From positions 1-64,000 of the forward strand of contig JACKEL010000004.1 in the NCBI GenBank assembly GCA_020632975.1: a stretch of 64,000 nucleotides of DNA, given 5' to 3'. The translations under genes were made by a program, and so were the position numbers. Below, one piece after another: positions 31,562-41,000 of this stretch; position 1 is the first letter of the stretch, and every line of letters starts with the position of its first letter. Under the pieces are notes generated by a model. It was given only the letters and a program-made list of their open reading frames with translations. It made no database searches and had not been told where the DNA came from. Origin of the DNA: Myxococcales bacterium (GTDB taxonomy: Bacteria; Myxococcota_C; UBA6777).

Positions 31562-32110
31562 ATGGGTTTGCGTTGGAAGAAGAGGTTGATGGACGAGGGA
31601 GAGATCAATCGGGCCGTCAATCGGATGGCGCATGAGATCATCGAGCGTAGCGCGTCTTTGAAAGATGTGGTGTTGGTGGGGGTGCACACACGGGGGATCC
31701 CTTTGGCGGAACATCTCTCGAAGTTGATCCATCACTATGAGGGTCTTGAGGTCCCTGTGGGGAAGTTGGATATCACGTTGTATCGGGATGATCTGACAGA
31801 GATCGGCGTACAACCAATCGTGCGAAGGACAGAGGTGCCTGTGGATATCCACGGTCGTGAGTTGGTGTTGTGTGACGACGTGATCTACACGGGGCGGACC
31901 GTGCGTGCGGCTTTGGATGCTTTGATGGACTTGGGGCGGCCTTCTCTGATTCGTTTGGCGGTTTTGGTGGATCGCGGTCATCGTGAGCTGCCGATCCAAG
32001 CGGATTATGTGGGGCGTGCGATCCAGACAAGCCGCAGCGAAGTGATCAAGGTGCACTTTCATTCGACGGATGGTGAAGAGGGCGTGGACTTGTTGGAGAG
32101 TGAGTCATGA
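31562..32110 (+). CDS. pyrR: PyrR: pyr operon attenuation regulator / uracil phosphoribosyltransferase
   Basis: A 182-aa protein of usual PyrR length. The PRPP-binding motif is VLCDDVIYTGRTVRAALDAL (about residues 101-120). The N-terminus (RLMDEGEINRAVNRMAHEII) and the VGVHTRGIPLAEHL and PVGKLDITLYRDDL motifs are typical. In bacteria that use it, PyrR binds leader RNA when UMP is high and favours a terminator; it may also make UMP from uracil and PRPP. The gene is directly preceded by a leader with an intrinsic terminator and a candidate PyrR loop, so autoregulation is likely. AGGAG lies six bases before the ATG. It overlaps pyrB by four bases. Confidence 0.95.
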   Translation: MGLRWKKRLMDEGEINRAVNRMAHEIIERSASLKDVVLVGVHTRGIPLAEHLSKLIHHYEGLEVPVGKLDITLYRDDLTEIGVQPIVRRTEVPVDIHGRELVLCDDVIYTGRTVRAALDALMDLGRPSLIRLAVLVDRGHRELPIQADYVGRAIQTSRSEVIKVHFHSTDGEEGVDLLESES

Positions 32111-33057
32111 TGGAAGCGGTGCAGATACGTCATCGTCATTTGCTGGATCTAGAGGACTGGTCGGCTTCGGAGATCGAATCTTTGTGGAGGACGACGGATG
32201 CGATGATGGAGGTTATGCAGCGAAAGGTGAAGAAAGTCCCTTCGTTGCAGGGGTTTACGGTCGCGACATTGTTTTTCGAGAATAGTACGCGGACACGACT
32301 GAGTTTTGAGCGCGCGGCCAAGGTACAGAGTGCGGAGGTCTTGAACTTTGCGGCGGGTGGTTCGAGCCTTTCCAAAGGTGAGTCTCTTAAAGATACGCTG
32401 CGAACCATTGATGCGATGCAAGCTGATCTTTATATCGTGCGCCATGTGGCGGCGGGTACACCCTACCAATTAAGCCGTTGGACGGACGCTTCCATCGTTA
32501 ACGCAGGGGATGGACGGCGAGCACACCCCACACAAGCCTTGTTGGATGGTTACACTTTTCGCCGTTGTTTCGAGGGATTTGATGGCTTTCGCGGCAAGCG
32601 GTTGACCATCGTGGGGGATGTGATGCACTCGCGTGTGGCGCGTTCCAACATCAGCTTGTGGACCAAACTTGGGGCGGAGGTGGTGCTTTGTGGACCGCGC
32701 ACGCTTTTGCCTGCGGAACTTGAGCAGTACTCGGGTGTTCGTCGTTGTTTTCGGTTGGAAGAGGCGATCGAAGGGGCACATGCGGTGATGGCGTTGCGGA
32801 TGCAGCGCGAAAGGATGCAGGGAGGGCTTTTTCCTTCGCTGGCAGAGTACCAAGCGCGCTATCAGGTGACGACAAAGATGATGGAGCGAGCGCATCCCCA
32901 TGCCATCGTGATGCACCCAGGGCCGATGAATCGGGATGTTGAGATCGAAGGTGTGCTTGCAGACAGTGAACGCAGTGTGATCGAAGAACAGGTTGCTCAC
33001 GGTGTGCCCGTGCGGATGGCTGTGTTGTATAGTTTGTTGGTGGGGAGAGGGCGATGA
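32107..33057 (+). CDS. pyrB: Aspartate carbamoyltransferase catalytic chain (PyrB)
   Basis: A 316-aa enzyme that joins carbamoyl phosphate and L-aspartate in pyrimidine synthesis. Active-site motifs are complete: FFENSTRTRLSFE (carbamoyl-phosphate site), GGSSLSKGESLKDT (loop Lys), HPTQALLDGYTF, VGDVMHSRVARSN and HPGPMNRDVEI. There is no PyrI regulatory chain nearby; instead the next gene is a dihydroorotase-like pyrC', as in the PyrB-PyrC' dodecamers of Pseudomonas. The start overlaps pyrR (ATGA at 32107-32110) and the end overlaps pyrC' by four bases, so all three are translationally coupled. Confidence 0.95.
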   Translation: MMEAVQIRHRHLLDLEDWSASEIESLWRTTDAMMEVMQRKVKKVPSLQGFTVATLFFENSTRTRLSFERAAKVQSAEVLNFAAGGSSLSKGESLKDTLRTIDAMQADLYIVRHVAAGTPYQLSRWTDASIVNAGDGRRAHPTQALLDGYTFRRCFEGFDGFRGKRLTIVGDVMHSRVARSNISLWTKLGAEVVLCGPRTLLPAELEQYSGVRRCFRLEEAIEGAHAVMALRMQRERMQGGLFPSLAEYQARYQVTTKMMERAHPHAIVMHPGPMNRDVEIEGVLADSERSVIEEQVAHGVPVRMAVLYSLLVGRGR

Positions 33058-34358
33058 GACAAGTAATTAAAAATGCCCGTATCTGGGGTGTGACAGGACT
33101 TGCAGAAAAGGCAGACCTTTATTTTCGCGAGGGTGTGATTGAAGGCATGGGCCTTGGTGGTGAAGTGGATCGTGTGTGGGATGCCAAAGGAGCGCTCTTG
33201 GCGCCTGCTTTTATTGATCTGCAAACACATCTTTGTGAGCCTGGGTTTGAGGTGAGAGAGGGCTTGGAAAGCGGTTTGAAAGCGGCGGTGGCTGGGGGCT
33301 TTGGGACCGTCGTGATGATGCCTGATACTGACCCGATCTTGGATGATCCAGCACAAGTCGCGCAGATCCAAGCCAAGGCGTCCGCATTGGGTTTTGCGAA
33401 GCTGTGTCCTGCGGGGGCGCTCAGTCGAGGGATGCAGGGCGAGCAGTTGTCGGACATGTGGGCTTTGCGAGAAGCGGGCGTGGTGATGGTCACGGATGGA
33501 ACGAAGGCTGTCAAGGATGGCCACTTGTTTCGTCGTGCTTGTGAGTATGCCGCAGAAGTGGGTTTGTTGGTGCAGGGAGGCAGTTTGGACGCTTCGTTGT
33601 GCCAAGGTGGGGTGATGCACGAAGGCCGCGTTAGCGAGCGTTTGGGGCTGCCTGGGCAGCCTGCGATTGCAGAGCGACTTGCTTTGTTTCGAGACGCTGA
33701 GATCGCTCGTCAGACAGGGGCACGCGTCCACTTTGGCCCGATTACAACGGAAGAAAGCTTGCTTTTGGCGTTGTGGCTTCGCGAGCGTGGTGCGCCGATC
33801 TCGATTGCAACGACACCACATCATCTCTTGTTGTCGGATGAGTCGATGGCATCGTTTGATCCGCGCTACAAGGTGTCTCCTCCGCTGCGTCCTCCTGCGG
33901 ATGTCAAAGCGCTACGAAAAGCCCTGACGGATGGGTTGTTTGACTGTTTGTCCACGGATCATCAACCTTGGACGCTTGCTGAAAAGGAACTCGATCTGCT
34001 TCAAGCGCCCAGTGGTATCGGTGGTTTGGAGACTGCATGGGCAGTGCTTTATACATCGTTGGTGGTGCCTCGCCTGATGGAATTGGATGTGTTGTTGCGT
34101 GCGTGGACGCAGGGGCCCGCCAAAGTCATGGGGTGGCCTACGCCAAAGTTGGAAGAAGGATCTCCCGCAACGATGGTGCTTTTGGATCTCGACCAAGCGC
34201 GTCCTGTTGAGGAAAAACAACTTGCATCCAAGGCGCGACTTAGCCCATGGGAAGGGCAGATGCTTTGTGGGTGGCCTGTTGCAACGTTTGTGGAGGGACG
34301 TTGTTCTTTCTTGCGAGAAGAAAACGGCCTCTCTCGTGAAGGGTTTCTTGGTCACTAG
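33054..34358 (+). CDS. PyrC' dihydroorotase-like protein, probably catalytically inactive
   Basis: A 434-aa protein of the class I dihydroorotase family. The metal-binding HxH motif reads DLQTHLCEPG instead of DLHxHLREPG, so the first His is Gln and the substrate-binding Arg is Cys. The His after the lysine/aspartate region is also lost (VQGGSLDA where HCED is usual), and the HxxxHxST motif reads VHFGPITT. TTPHHLLL and STDH are kept. This matches the PyrC' pseudo-dihydroorotases whose role is to hold PyrB in an active assembly, as known for Pseudomonas. The active dihydroorotase should be elsewhere in the genome. It overlaps pyrB by four bases and ends the operon, followed by a hairpin at 34374-34397 (AAAGACG/CGTCTTT) without a T-run. 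Confidence 0.85.
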   Translation: MRQVIKNARIWGVTGLAEKADLYFREGVIEGMGLGGEVDRVWDAKGALLAPAFIDLQTHLCEPGFEVREGLESGLKAAVAGGFGTVVMMPDTDPILDDPAQVAQIQAKASALGFAKLCPAGALSRGMQGEQLSDMWALREAGVVMVTDGTKAVKDGHLFRRACEYAAEVGLLVQGGSLDASLCQGGVMHEGRVSERLGLPGQPAIAERLALFRDAEIARQTGARVHFGPITTEESLLLALWLRERGAPISIATTPHHLLLSDESMASFDPRYKVSPPLRPPADVKALRKALTDGLFDCLSTDHQPWTLAEKELDLLQAPSGIGGLETAWAVLYTSLVVPRLMELDVLLRAWTQGPAKVMGWPTPKLEEGSPATMVLLDLDQARPVEEKQLASKARLSPWEGQMLCGWPVATFVEGRCSFLREENGLSREGFLGH

Positions 34359-34534
34359 GGCATGTAAAATTCAAAAGACGCCGATAGCATCGTCTTTACG
34401 TTCGACGGATGAGTGACAGCATTCACAAGAAAAAGGTGTGGGTTGGGGGTGGGAAGTTTATCGTGTGGCGATGTAGTGAAAGACTCGAAGAAGCGATCCT
34501 TTGGTGGTTGGGGAACAAAGGGAAGGTGTTGATC

Positions 34535-34563
34535 TTGTTTTTGGGGCGGTGGAGCGCTAGGAT
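34535..34563 (+). promoter_or_regulatory. Candidate sigma70 promoter of the tandem cNMP-binding genes
   Basis: TTGTTT (34535-34540), 17 bases, TAGGAT (34558-34563), ending 54 bases before the ATG at 34618. The -10 form TAGnnT is shared with the candidate promoters at 31.2 and 50.0 kb. Confidence 0.35.
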
Positions 34564-34617
34564 GGCGTTTGGTCGCGATGGACAAGGGTTACATGTGTTT
34601 ACGCGGGGAGTTGCTGG

Positions 34618-35913
34618 ATGAGTTTGCAAGATGCCATCTTGAGGCTAGCGAGACAACCGGGCTCGGTGAAGGCGCGGTTGTTGTTGGCGCACGAGCTACA
34701 TGCTTTGGGTTATCAAACATGGGCTGAAGAGATCTCTTGCGCTGCTGTTGAGGCGGCAGCTTCGCGGGGGGAGTTTTTTAGTGCGCTTGCCTTGTGCCGT
34801 CTCCATGTCCCAGAGCATCTTCACGAAGAGATGATGGCTTGCCTTGCCAGTCGTTTTGCTGTGGAGCGTCGCGTTCGTGGCGAGCCTCCTCCACCTCCAC
34901 AGCCTGCTCCGCATATCGTCGCGTTGCCTTTGGAGGTAGAAGCACAAGTAAAATTTGCCCGAAAAATCGGGACGGATCTCACAGGTGTTGGGCATCCTGA
35001 AGGAACGCCGATGCCCTATGTTCCTTTGTTTGGAGATCTCACATCAGATGAGTTTATCCAGATGGGGATGTCCTTGGTTCCGCAACAGATCCCCGAAGGG
35101 GAGATCCTGTTGCGGCAGGGAGAGAAAGAGCAACAGTTTTATTTGTTGTCGCATGGTGTTGTAGAGGTCCAACATATCCGACCAAATGGGCAAAGCATCC
35201 CTCTGGCCCTCGTGGAGTCGCCCACATACGTCGGAGAGATGGGGCTTTTGACGACAGTCTCGCATCGTGCCTCTGTGATCGCACGGAGCCATGTGATCGC
35301 GTGGTCGATTAGTGCGGAACAGTTGGCGGTTTTGGGCCGTCGTCATCCTGAGATCCTTAAACAGATACGCCATATCGTTCGGCAACGTCAGCTCGAAAAC
35401 TTGATGCGTTTGAGCCCGGTCTTTTCGGCCGTCTCCGTGAAAGAACGCTTGCTTCGGTCTTTTCGGTTGCGCGTGGTGGAAGTGGACGAACAGGTCTTTT
35501 CGCAAAACCAGCCTCCACCCGGTCTTTTTGTGATTATGCACGGCGAAGCGGTGGTGTTGATGCATACGCCCGATGGTCGGCGGGTGCATCTCGCAACGCT
35601 TGGAGAAGGGGACACGTTTGGAGAGTTTTCCTTGTTGAACAATGAACCCACCAATGCAGGGGTTTGGATGCCCGATGGTGGGATCGTTCTTCACTTGCCT
35701 GTCGAAGCTTACCGACAGCTTCGCCAAGATGAGCCCACCCTCGAAAGTACGCTGCGTGAGTTGATGGTGTTGCGAAGCCAAGAACTCCGCGACATCATCA
35801 ACCCGATCCCGATCAGTTATGAAACGCTCGATCCTTCGTGGCTTTTGCCTCAGGGACCCAGTGAGACATGGGAGATGAGCGCGGACGACTTGGTGGAGGG
35901 GCAAGAGGCATGA
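34618..35913 (+). CDS. Double cyclic-nucleotide-binding-domain protein, first tandem paralogue
   Basis: A 431-aa protein. An N-terminal helical region of about 90 residues (AILRLARQPGSVKARLLLAHELHALGY) looks TPR-like, and a proline-rich linker (PPPPPQPAP) follows. Two cNMP-binding (Crp-type) domains cover about residues 135-255 and 260-390. The first has the phosphate-binding cassette YVGEMGLLTTVSHRASV with its arginine; in the second the cassette reads TFGEFSLLNNEPTNAGV and lacks it, so the second may be structural. There is no DNA-binding helix or catalytic domain, so this is a sensor or adaptor. It is followed, with a four-base overlap, by a paralogue of the same architecture. Confidence 0.85.
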   Translation: MSLQDAILRLARQPGSVKARLLLAHELHALGYQTWAEEISCAAVEAAASRGEFFSALALCRLHVPEHLHEEMMACLASRFAVERRVRGEPPPPPQPAPHIVALPLEVEAQVKFARKIGTDLTGVGHPEGTPMPYVPLFGDLTSDEFIQMGMSLVPQQIPEGEILLRQGEKEQQFYLLSHGVVEVQHIRPNGQSIPLALVESPTYVGEMGLLTTVSHRASVIARSHVIAWSISAEQLAVLGRRHPEILKQIRHIVRQRQLENLMRLSPVFSAVSVKERLLRSFRLRVVEVDEQVFSQNQPPPGLFVIMHGEAVVLMHTPDGRRVHLATLGEGDTFGEFSLLNNEPTNAGVWMPDGGIVLHLPVEAYRQLRQDEPTLESTLRELMVLRSQELRDIINPIPISYETLDPSWLLPQGPSETWEMSADDLVEGQEA

Positions 35914-37208
35914 ACCTACGAGAGCATTTGTTGGCCTTGTTAAAAGAGCCGACCTCTGTGCGTTTGCGTCTTGAACTTGCTAAGGTGTTGCTCAAAGACG
36001 GTTGGTTGCGTGCTGCGAGCGATATGATCCTTGCGTCTGTGCGGGCGTCTGTCAGGAGCGGGGACTTTTTTAGTGGCTTGGCGATGACGCGCTTGTACCT
36101 GACAGGTGACCGACAACGCGAAGCACTTGAGCTTTTGGCGGATCGTTTTTGTGGCCGTGTGGAACGTGAAGGCACCCCCCTACCACAGAGTCCAATACCT
36201 ACGCGGCGACGCCATATCTTGCAGGAACCAGCGATCCGTTTGCCTTCTGAGCGTTATGACTTGATCCGTATGGCTTATGTGACAGGGGTGGATATCTCGA
36301 TGGTTCCGAGCCTTTCCACGCATGAAACACATGATATCCCGATCTTTCATGAACTCAAGCGCGAGGACTTTATCGCTTTTTCTACTTATATAGAGCCGCT
36401 GACCTTGGAAGCTGGGGACGAGTTGATCCGCCAAGGTGAACGCGAACAAGCTTTTTATTTGTTGTCGCATGGGATGGCGATCGTTGAACAAGAACGCGCG
36501 GATGGCCAAGTCATCGAGTTGGCGACGGTCGAAGCGCCGACTTATGTGGGGGAGATGTCTTTGCTGACGCATGTCCCTCACCGCGCCACGGTGTATGTGA
36601 CTTGTGAAAGCATCGCGTGGCGTATCTCCTCGACACAACTCGCTTTTCTTTCAGAGAAACACCCTCAGATCTTGGAACATCTGCAAGAGATCATCCGCAA
36701 GCGTTATCTCGAAAATCTTCTCAAGGTGGGACTTTCAGAGTTTACAGCGGATCTGCATCAGAGCATCTATCAGTTGTTTCATGTGCGCGTGGTGCAGCCA
36801 GGCGAGACATTGTTTCGAGAGGGCGATAAACCTCCAGGTTTGTTTGTGGTGTTGCACGGCGAAGCGCGCGTCAATCGAAGTGAGAAGGAAAGCTCTTACC
36901 GAGATGTCGGAATCTTGGGCGAGGGGGATATCTTTGGGGAGTATTCGTTGCTAACTTCGCTTCCCACGCGGATCTCTGTGGAGATGCCGTCGGGTGGCTT
37001 GTTGCTGCACCTTCCCGTGGGAGAATATGCGGCGTTGCGCGAGAAGATCCCTGATCTAGAGCGGGCGTTGCAGCAACTTTTGGCTCATCGCTTAGGGTAT
37101 CTTCCTGAATTGATTGATCCTTTGCCAGACTTTGCAGGGCAGCGTGAGAGTGGTTGGATCTTGCCCAACCACAGTGATAGCGAGCCTCGTGCAGAAAAAC
37201 CGCGATAA
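35910..37208 (+). CDS. Double cyclic-nucleotide-binding-domain protein, second tandem paralogue
   Basis: A 432-aa protein with the same layout as the upstream gene: N-terminal helical repeat (HLLALLKEPTSVRLRLELAKVLLKDGW), linker, then two cNMP-binding domains at about residues 145-260 and 270-385. Cassettes are YVGEMSLLTHVPHRATV and IFGEYSLLTSLPTRISV; both keep an arginine, unlike the second domain of its neighbour. The start is the ATG at 35910, overlapping the upstream stop (ATGA). The similarity (for example ERE/KEQ-x-FYLLSHG in both first domains) shows a tandem duplication with divergence. The ligand could be cAMP, cGMP or none. Confidence 0.85.
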   Translation: MNLREHLLALLKEPTSVRLRLELAKVLLKDGWLRAASDMILASVRASVRSGDFFSGLAMTRLYLTGDRQREALELLADRFCGRVEREGTPLPQSPIPTRRRHILQEPAIRLPSERYDLIRMAYVTGVDISMVPSLSTHETHDIPIFHELKREDFIAFSTYIEPLTLEAGDELIRQGEREQAFYLLSHGMAIVEQERADGQVIELATVEAPTYVGEMSLLTHVPHRATVYVTCESIAWRISSTQLAFLSEKHPQILEHLQEIIRKRYLENLLKVGLSEFTADLHQSIYQLFHVRVVQPGETLFREGDKPPGLFVVLHGEARVNRSEKESSYRDVGILGEGDIFGEYSLLTSLPTRISVEMPSGGLLLHLPVGEYAALREKIPDLERALQQLLAHRLGYLPELIDPLPDFAGQRESGWILPNHSDSEPRAEKPR

Positions 37209-37303
37209 AGACTCTCACACACGAAGTTGTTGCAAGATGGTTTCTTGGATGTGAGTTGTGTGACACAACTTCGTCCCATAAAGTTGGAGAAAGGGGGGAA
37301 GAG

Positions 37304-37861
37304 GTGAGCTGGAGACGCCTTCGCCAGAAAGTCCTTCATCAAAATCCGTATTGGTCTTACGTTCAAGATGATTACGAAGCGAGCGATGGAAGACAAGGTG
37401 AATATCACTATGCACGCACACCTGGTTCTGTGCTGGTGGTGCCGCAGTTGTCGGATGGTCGTTTTGTGATGGTGCGCCAGTATAGGTACTTGTGGGAAGG
37501 TTGGGGCCTTGAGTTTCCTGGAGGCGCCTACGATCCTGCTCATACACCCGAAGAGATGGCGGCTGTGGAGTTGCGAGAAGAGACAGGCTATTGCGCGCGA
37601 GAGTGGATATCATTAGGTAGTGTCTCTCCATGCGTGGGTTTGTTGCAAGAGAAGTGTTGGATTTTTTGGGCGCGTGGTGTAGAAGTGGCTGGCGAACCGA
37701 CTCCAGAAGAGAGTGAGTTACTTGAACCTTTGCTTTTGAGCGCGCAGGAGATCACACAAGCTGCCTGCGACGGTCATTTGTGGAGCGGGATGAGTCTAAG
37801 CGCTTGGGCTTTGTTTCAGGCGCGTGCAACAGATGTAATAAAATTGTCGATAGATGAATAA
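37304..37861 (+). CDS. Nudix hydrolase, ADP-ribose pyrophosphatase-like
   Basis: A protein of about 185 aa with a full Nudix box, GGAYDPAHTPEEMAAVELREETGY (pattern Gx5Ex7REUxEExGU). The preceding strands (ARTPGSVLVVPQLSDGRFVMVRQYRYLWEGWGLEFPGG) match the ADP-ribose/NDP-sugar pyrophosphatase branch, which splits ADP-ribose or related nucleoside-diphosphate compounds with Mg2+. I prefer the GTG at 37304, which follows AAAGGGGGG, over the GTG at 37256. It lies 95 bases after the second cNMP protein and may share its transcript. Confidence 0.85.
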   Translation: MSWRRLRQKVLHQNPYWSYVQDDYEASDGRQGEYHYARTPGSVLVVPQLSDGRFVMVRQYRYLWEGWGLEFPGGAYDPAHTPEEMAAVELREETGYCAREWISLGSVSPCVGLLQEKCWIFWARGVEVAGEPTPEESELLEPLLLSAQEITQAACDGHLWSGMSLSAWALFQARATDVIKLSIDE

Positions 37862-38007
37862 AGATCTCATCAAGACCCATTTGGGAAGGTGAGAAAGTTG
37901 GGATGCCAATGGAAGGGTATCTACAAAGGCGACGAAAACCGCCGTTCCTGTGAGATAAAATCGCGACAATGTGGTGCTTTTGCAGGAAAAGATATTTGGA
38001 GGCTTGG

Positions 38008-41000
38008 ATGCGGCAGCGTGTATGGATGTTTTGTTGTTTTGTGCTCTGCGCCTTTTTGGCGATGGGGCTCGTTGCTTGTCAGTGTGATAACACAGGCACA
38101 GGGACTTATGCTGAACTTGAAGTGCAGCCTGAAAACGTAATCTTTCCCGCGATTCCTGTCGGACAAACAACCGAACGAGAGGTCTTGTTGCGCAACATCG
38201 GGCAAGTTGCGTTGACTTTGTCAAGCTTGACATTGAAACCTCTCGAACGCGGTGAGGCTTTTTCTTTGCTCGATGTAGAGGCTTTGGGTTTACCCATCGC
38301 GATCGAACCTCGGCAAAGTGTCCGCGTGAAGATTCGTTATGCACCGCAAGGTGCTGGCGCTGCGAGTAGTTATCTAAGCATCGTACATACAGGTCGAAAC
38401 GTCGGAGACACAGGGGATACACGTGTTCCTGTTCGCTCCAGCCAAGTGAGTGGGGCGCTGTTCGCAAGCCCTAATCCACTCGACTTTGGTAAGGTCGCAC
38501 CTGATCAGTCCAAGACACTGACCCTGACGTTGACCAACCAAGGGCAAGCAGATGTGCAAGTGCGTTCTTCTTCGTGGGAAGGGAACGCCGAAGGTGCTTT
38601 TACCCTCGAAAAAGACATCACCTATCCTACGACGCTAAAGCCCGGTGAGTCGGCCAAGTTGGACGTGAAATATACGCCCAAAGGTCATCAGTCTGAGGCT
38701 GCACTCTCTTTTGTTCACGATGCAAGCGCACAACCGCTCGTTGTACGTATCGTTGGCGAGCGCGATGCCCCGCGTATCATCTTGGAACCCGTTCGTTTGC
38801 TTTTCGATGATGTTCCTACAGGAAGCCAAGGCAAACGAACGTTCGTGATCCGCAACGCAGGTTCCCAACCGCTCGTTGTTTCGGGTGTAAACCTTTCTCC
38901 GACGACCGCCAAAGAGTTTACTTTGGATGGTTTGCCCAGCTTCCCCCTCACCCTCGAAGCAGACAAAACACAACAGATTACAGTTTCTTACACGGCGGTT
39001 GAACCCAAGCCCGCGGGCGGTTCGGTCGAAGTGTCGAGTAACGATCCTGATACGCCTACAGCAACCGTAGCTTTGGAGGTTCAACCTTCGGGCTGTATCC
39101 TCAATGCGCTGCCCACACAGCTTTTGTTTTTGCGCAGCGAAGACAAGACCGTCACGCTGAGCAACCAAGGCAACAAAGACTGTACCCTGAAAAAAGCTTC
39201 TTTCTCAGCCACGACCAGCCGTGAGTTTGATTTTGTGCAAGCACCTCAAGTTCCCGCGGTGATCGCCCCTGGGAAGATTCTTGAGTTCAAGGTCCGCTTT
39301 ACCAAAGCAGACGACAACGCCGACGAAGGCCGCTTGGTGCTCGAAACAGATGATCCCTTGCGCCCAACATTGGAGATCCCCTTGTTGTCGCGTGATCCGT
39401 CGAGTAGCCCTTGTGAACTTCGAGCTATCCCTAGCACGCTGAGCTTTGGTTTTGTTCCTACAGGTGCTTCGCGGCCTGGCAAGGTCCAAGTCGAAAACAT
39501 CGGATATGAGGACTGTACGCTGTTCCAAGCCAACCTCACCGTGAACCCTTCGCAGGTGTTTTCGCTCCAAACGACGCTCGATACACAAGGCGAAAAGATC
39601 CCGCCAGGTCAGCGTTTTGTTCTCGATTTGGCCTATACACCGCGCGGAGCAGCACAAAGCCAAGGTTCGTTGGTGTTGCTCTCTAGCGACAAAGGGAATC
39701 CCCAGTTGAGTGTTACCTTGATTGGAGCCAGCGGCCAAGCGTGTATCGAGGTCCTGCCTTCGCCTTTGGATATGGGCTCGACACAGCAAGGATGTCGTGG
39801 TTTGGATTACTCTTTGGAGGTCTTGAATACCTGCCAAGATCCCCTCACCATCTCGGCCCTTCAGTTCGACGGAAAGAGCAACGATCCCGAGTTTCGTTTG
39901 CGACAAGCTCCGAACCTTCCGTTTACGTTGCTCTATGGGCAAAGCGCCACCGTCAAACTGGCCTACGTTCCCTCTGCGCTTGGCCCCGATCAACGGACCT
40001 TTGAGGTCGTAAACTCGGCGCCCGGTCAGTCTCCTTACATCGTTCCTTTGAGCGCGCTTGGTGTCGATACAGACGAACAGACCGACACTTTCCAACAGAT
40101 CGGTACGCCCAAAGTGGACATCCTCTTCGTGATCGACGACTCCAACTCCATGGAAGACAACCAAAACAACCTCTCCGCCAACTTGTCTTCTTTCTTCCAA
40201 TGGGCTTCTCGTTTGCAGGTTGATTACCATATCGCTGTGACCACCACTGATGCGGACTGTGGCATCTCTGGCAGCAAGTACAAGCTTGGTGGCGATGGGA
40301 TGTGTCAGCGTGGCAATCGTCCGCCGATCCCTGCAACGGGCTGTTTCCGTGGTATCCCCACCGTGGTGACGCCGCAGACCCCCAATGGCGTGCAAAAGTT
40401 TGCAGACAACGTAAAGGTTGGTCTCCAAGGTTCTGGAGCAGAGAGCGGTTTGACAGCTTCTTATTATGCTTTGCAACCCGATCGCCTCAACGGTTGCAAC
40501 AAGGGCTTTTATCGTAGCGAAGCCGCACTCTCGATCATCTATGTCTCTGATGAGACCGACTCTTCGCCTGAAGCTGTCCAGTTCTATGTCAACTTCTTCC
40601 GTTCGCTCAAAGGCGTGCGAGGAGACGATGTGCGGGCGTCTGCTGTGGTGGGTCCCGAACCCAATGGTTGTACGCCTCCTGGTGGTACGACCGTGAAAGC
40701 TGCGCCTCGTTACTGGGAGATCGCAAACTTGATGAAAGGCGTGCAAGCCCCCATCTGCGATCAAAACTGGTCGAATACCCTGAACCAACTTGGCGCGGTG
40801 ACCTTTGGGTTGCGTAGCCAGTTCTTCTTGTCCCGTCCTGCGGAGCCTGGCAGCATCGTCGTGAAAGTGGATGGAAAGATCATCAGCCAAGGCGGTAATG
40901 GTTGGACTTTTGATGCTGCGGCCAATAGCATCACTTTCGATGTGGGCGCTACGCCACAAGTCGGCTCCACGGTGACCGTGACCTACAAGGCGCGTTGCCT

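Noticed and set aside
34374..34397. Intrinsic terminator after pyrC'
   Set aside because: The AAAGACG/CGTCTTT hairpin is perfect but has no T-run, so termination cannot be claimed.
39205..40959. 584-codon minus-strand frame opposite the VWA lipoprotein gene
   Set aside because: Shadow frame with His/Arg-rich composition and no domain; the plus-strand gene has a lipobox and MIDAS motif.
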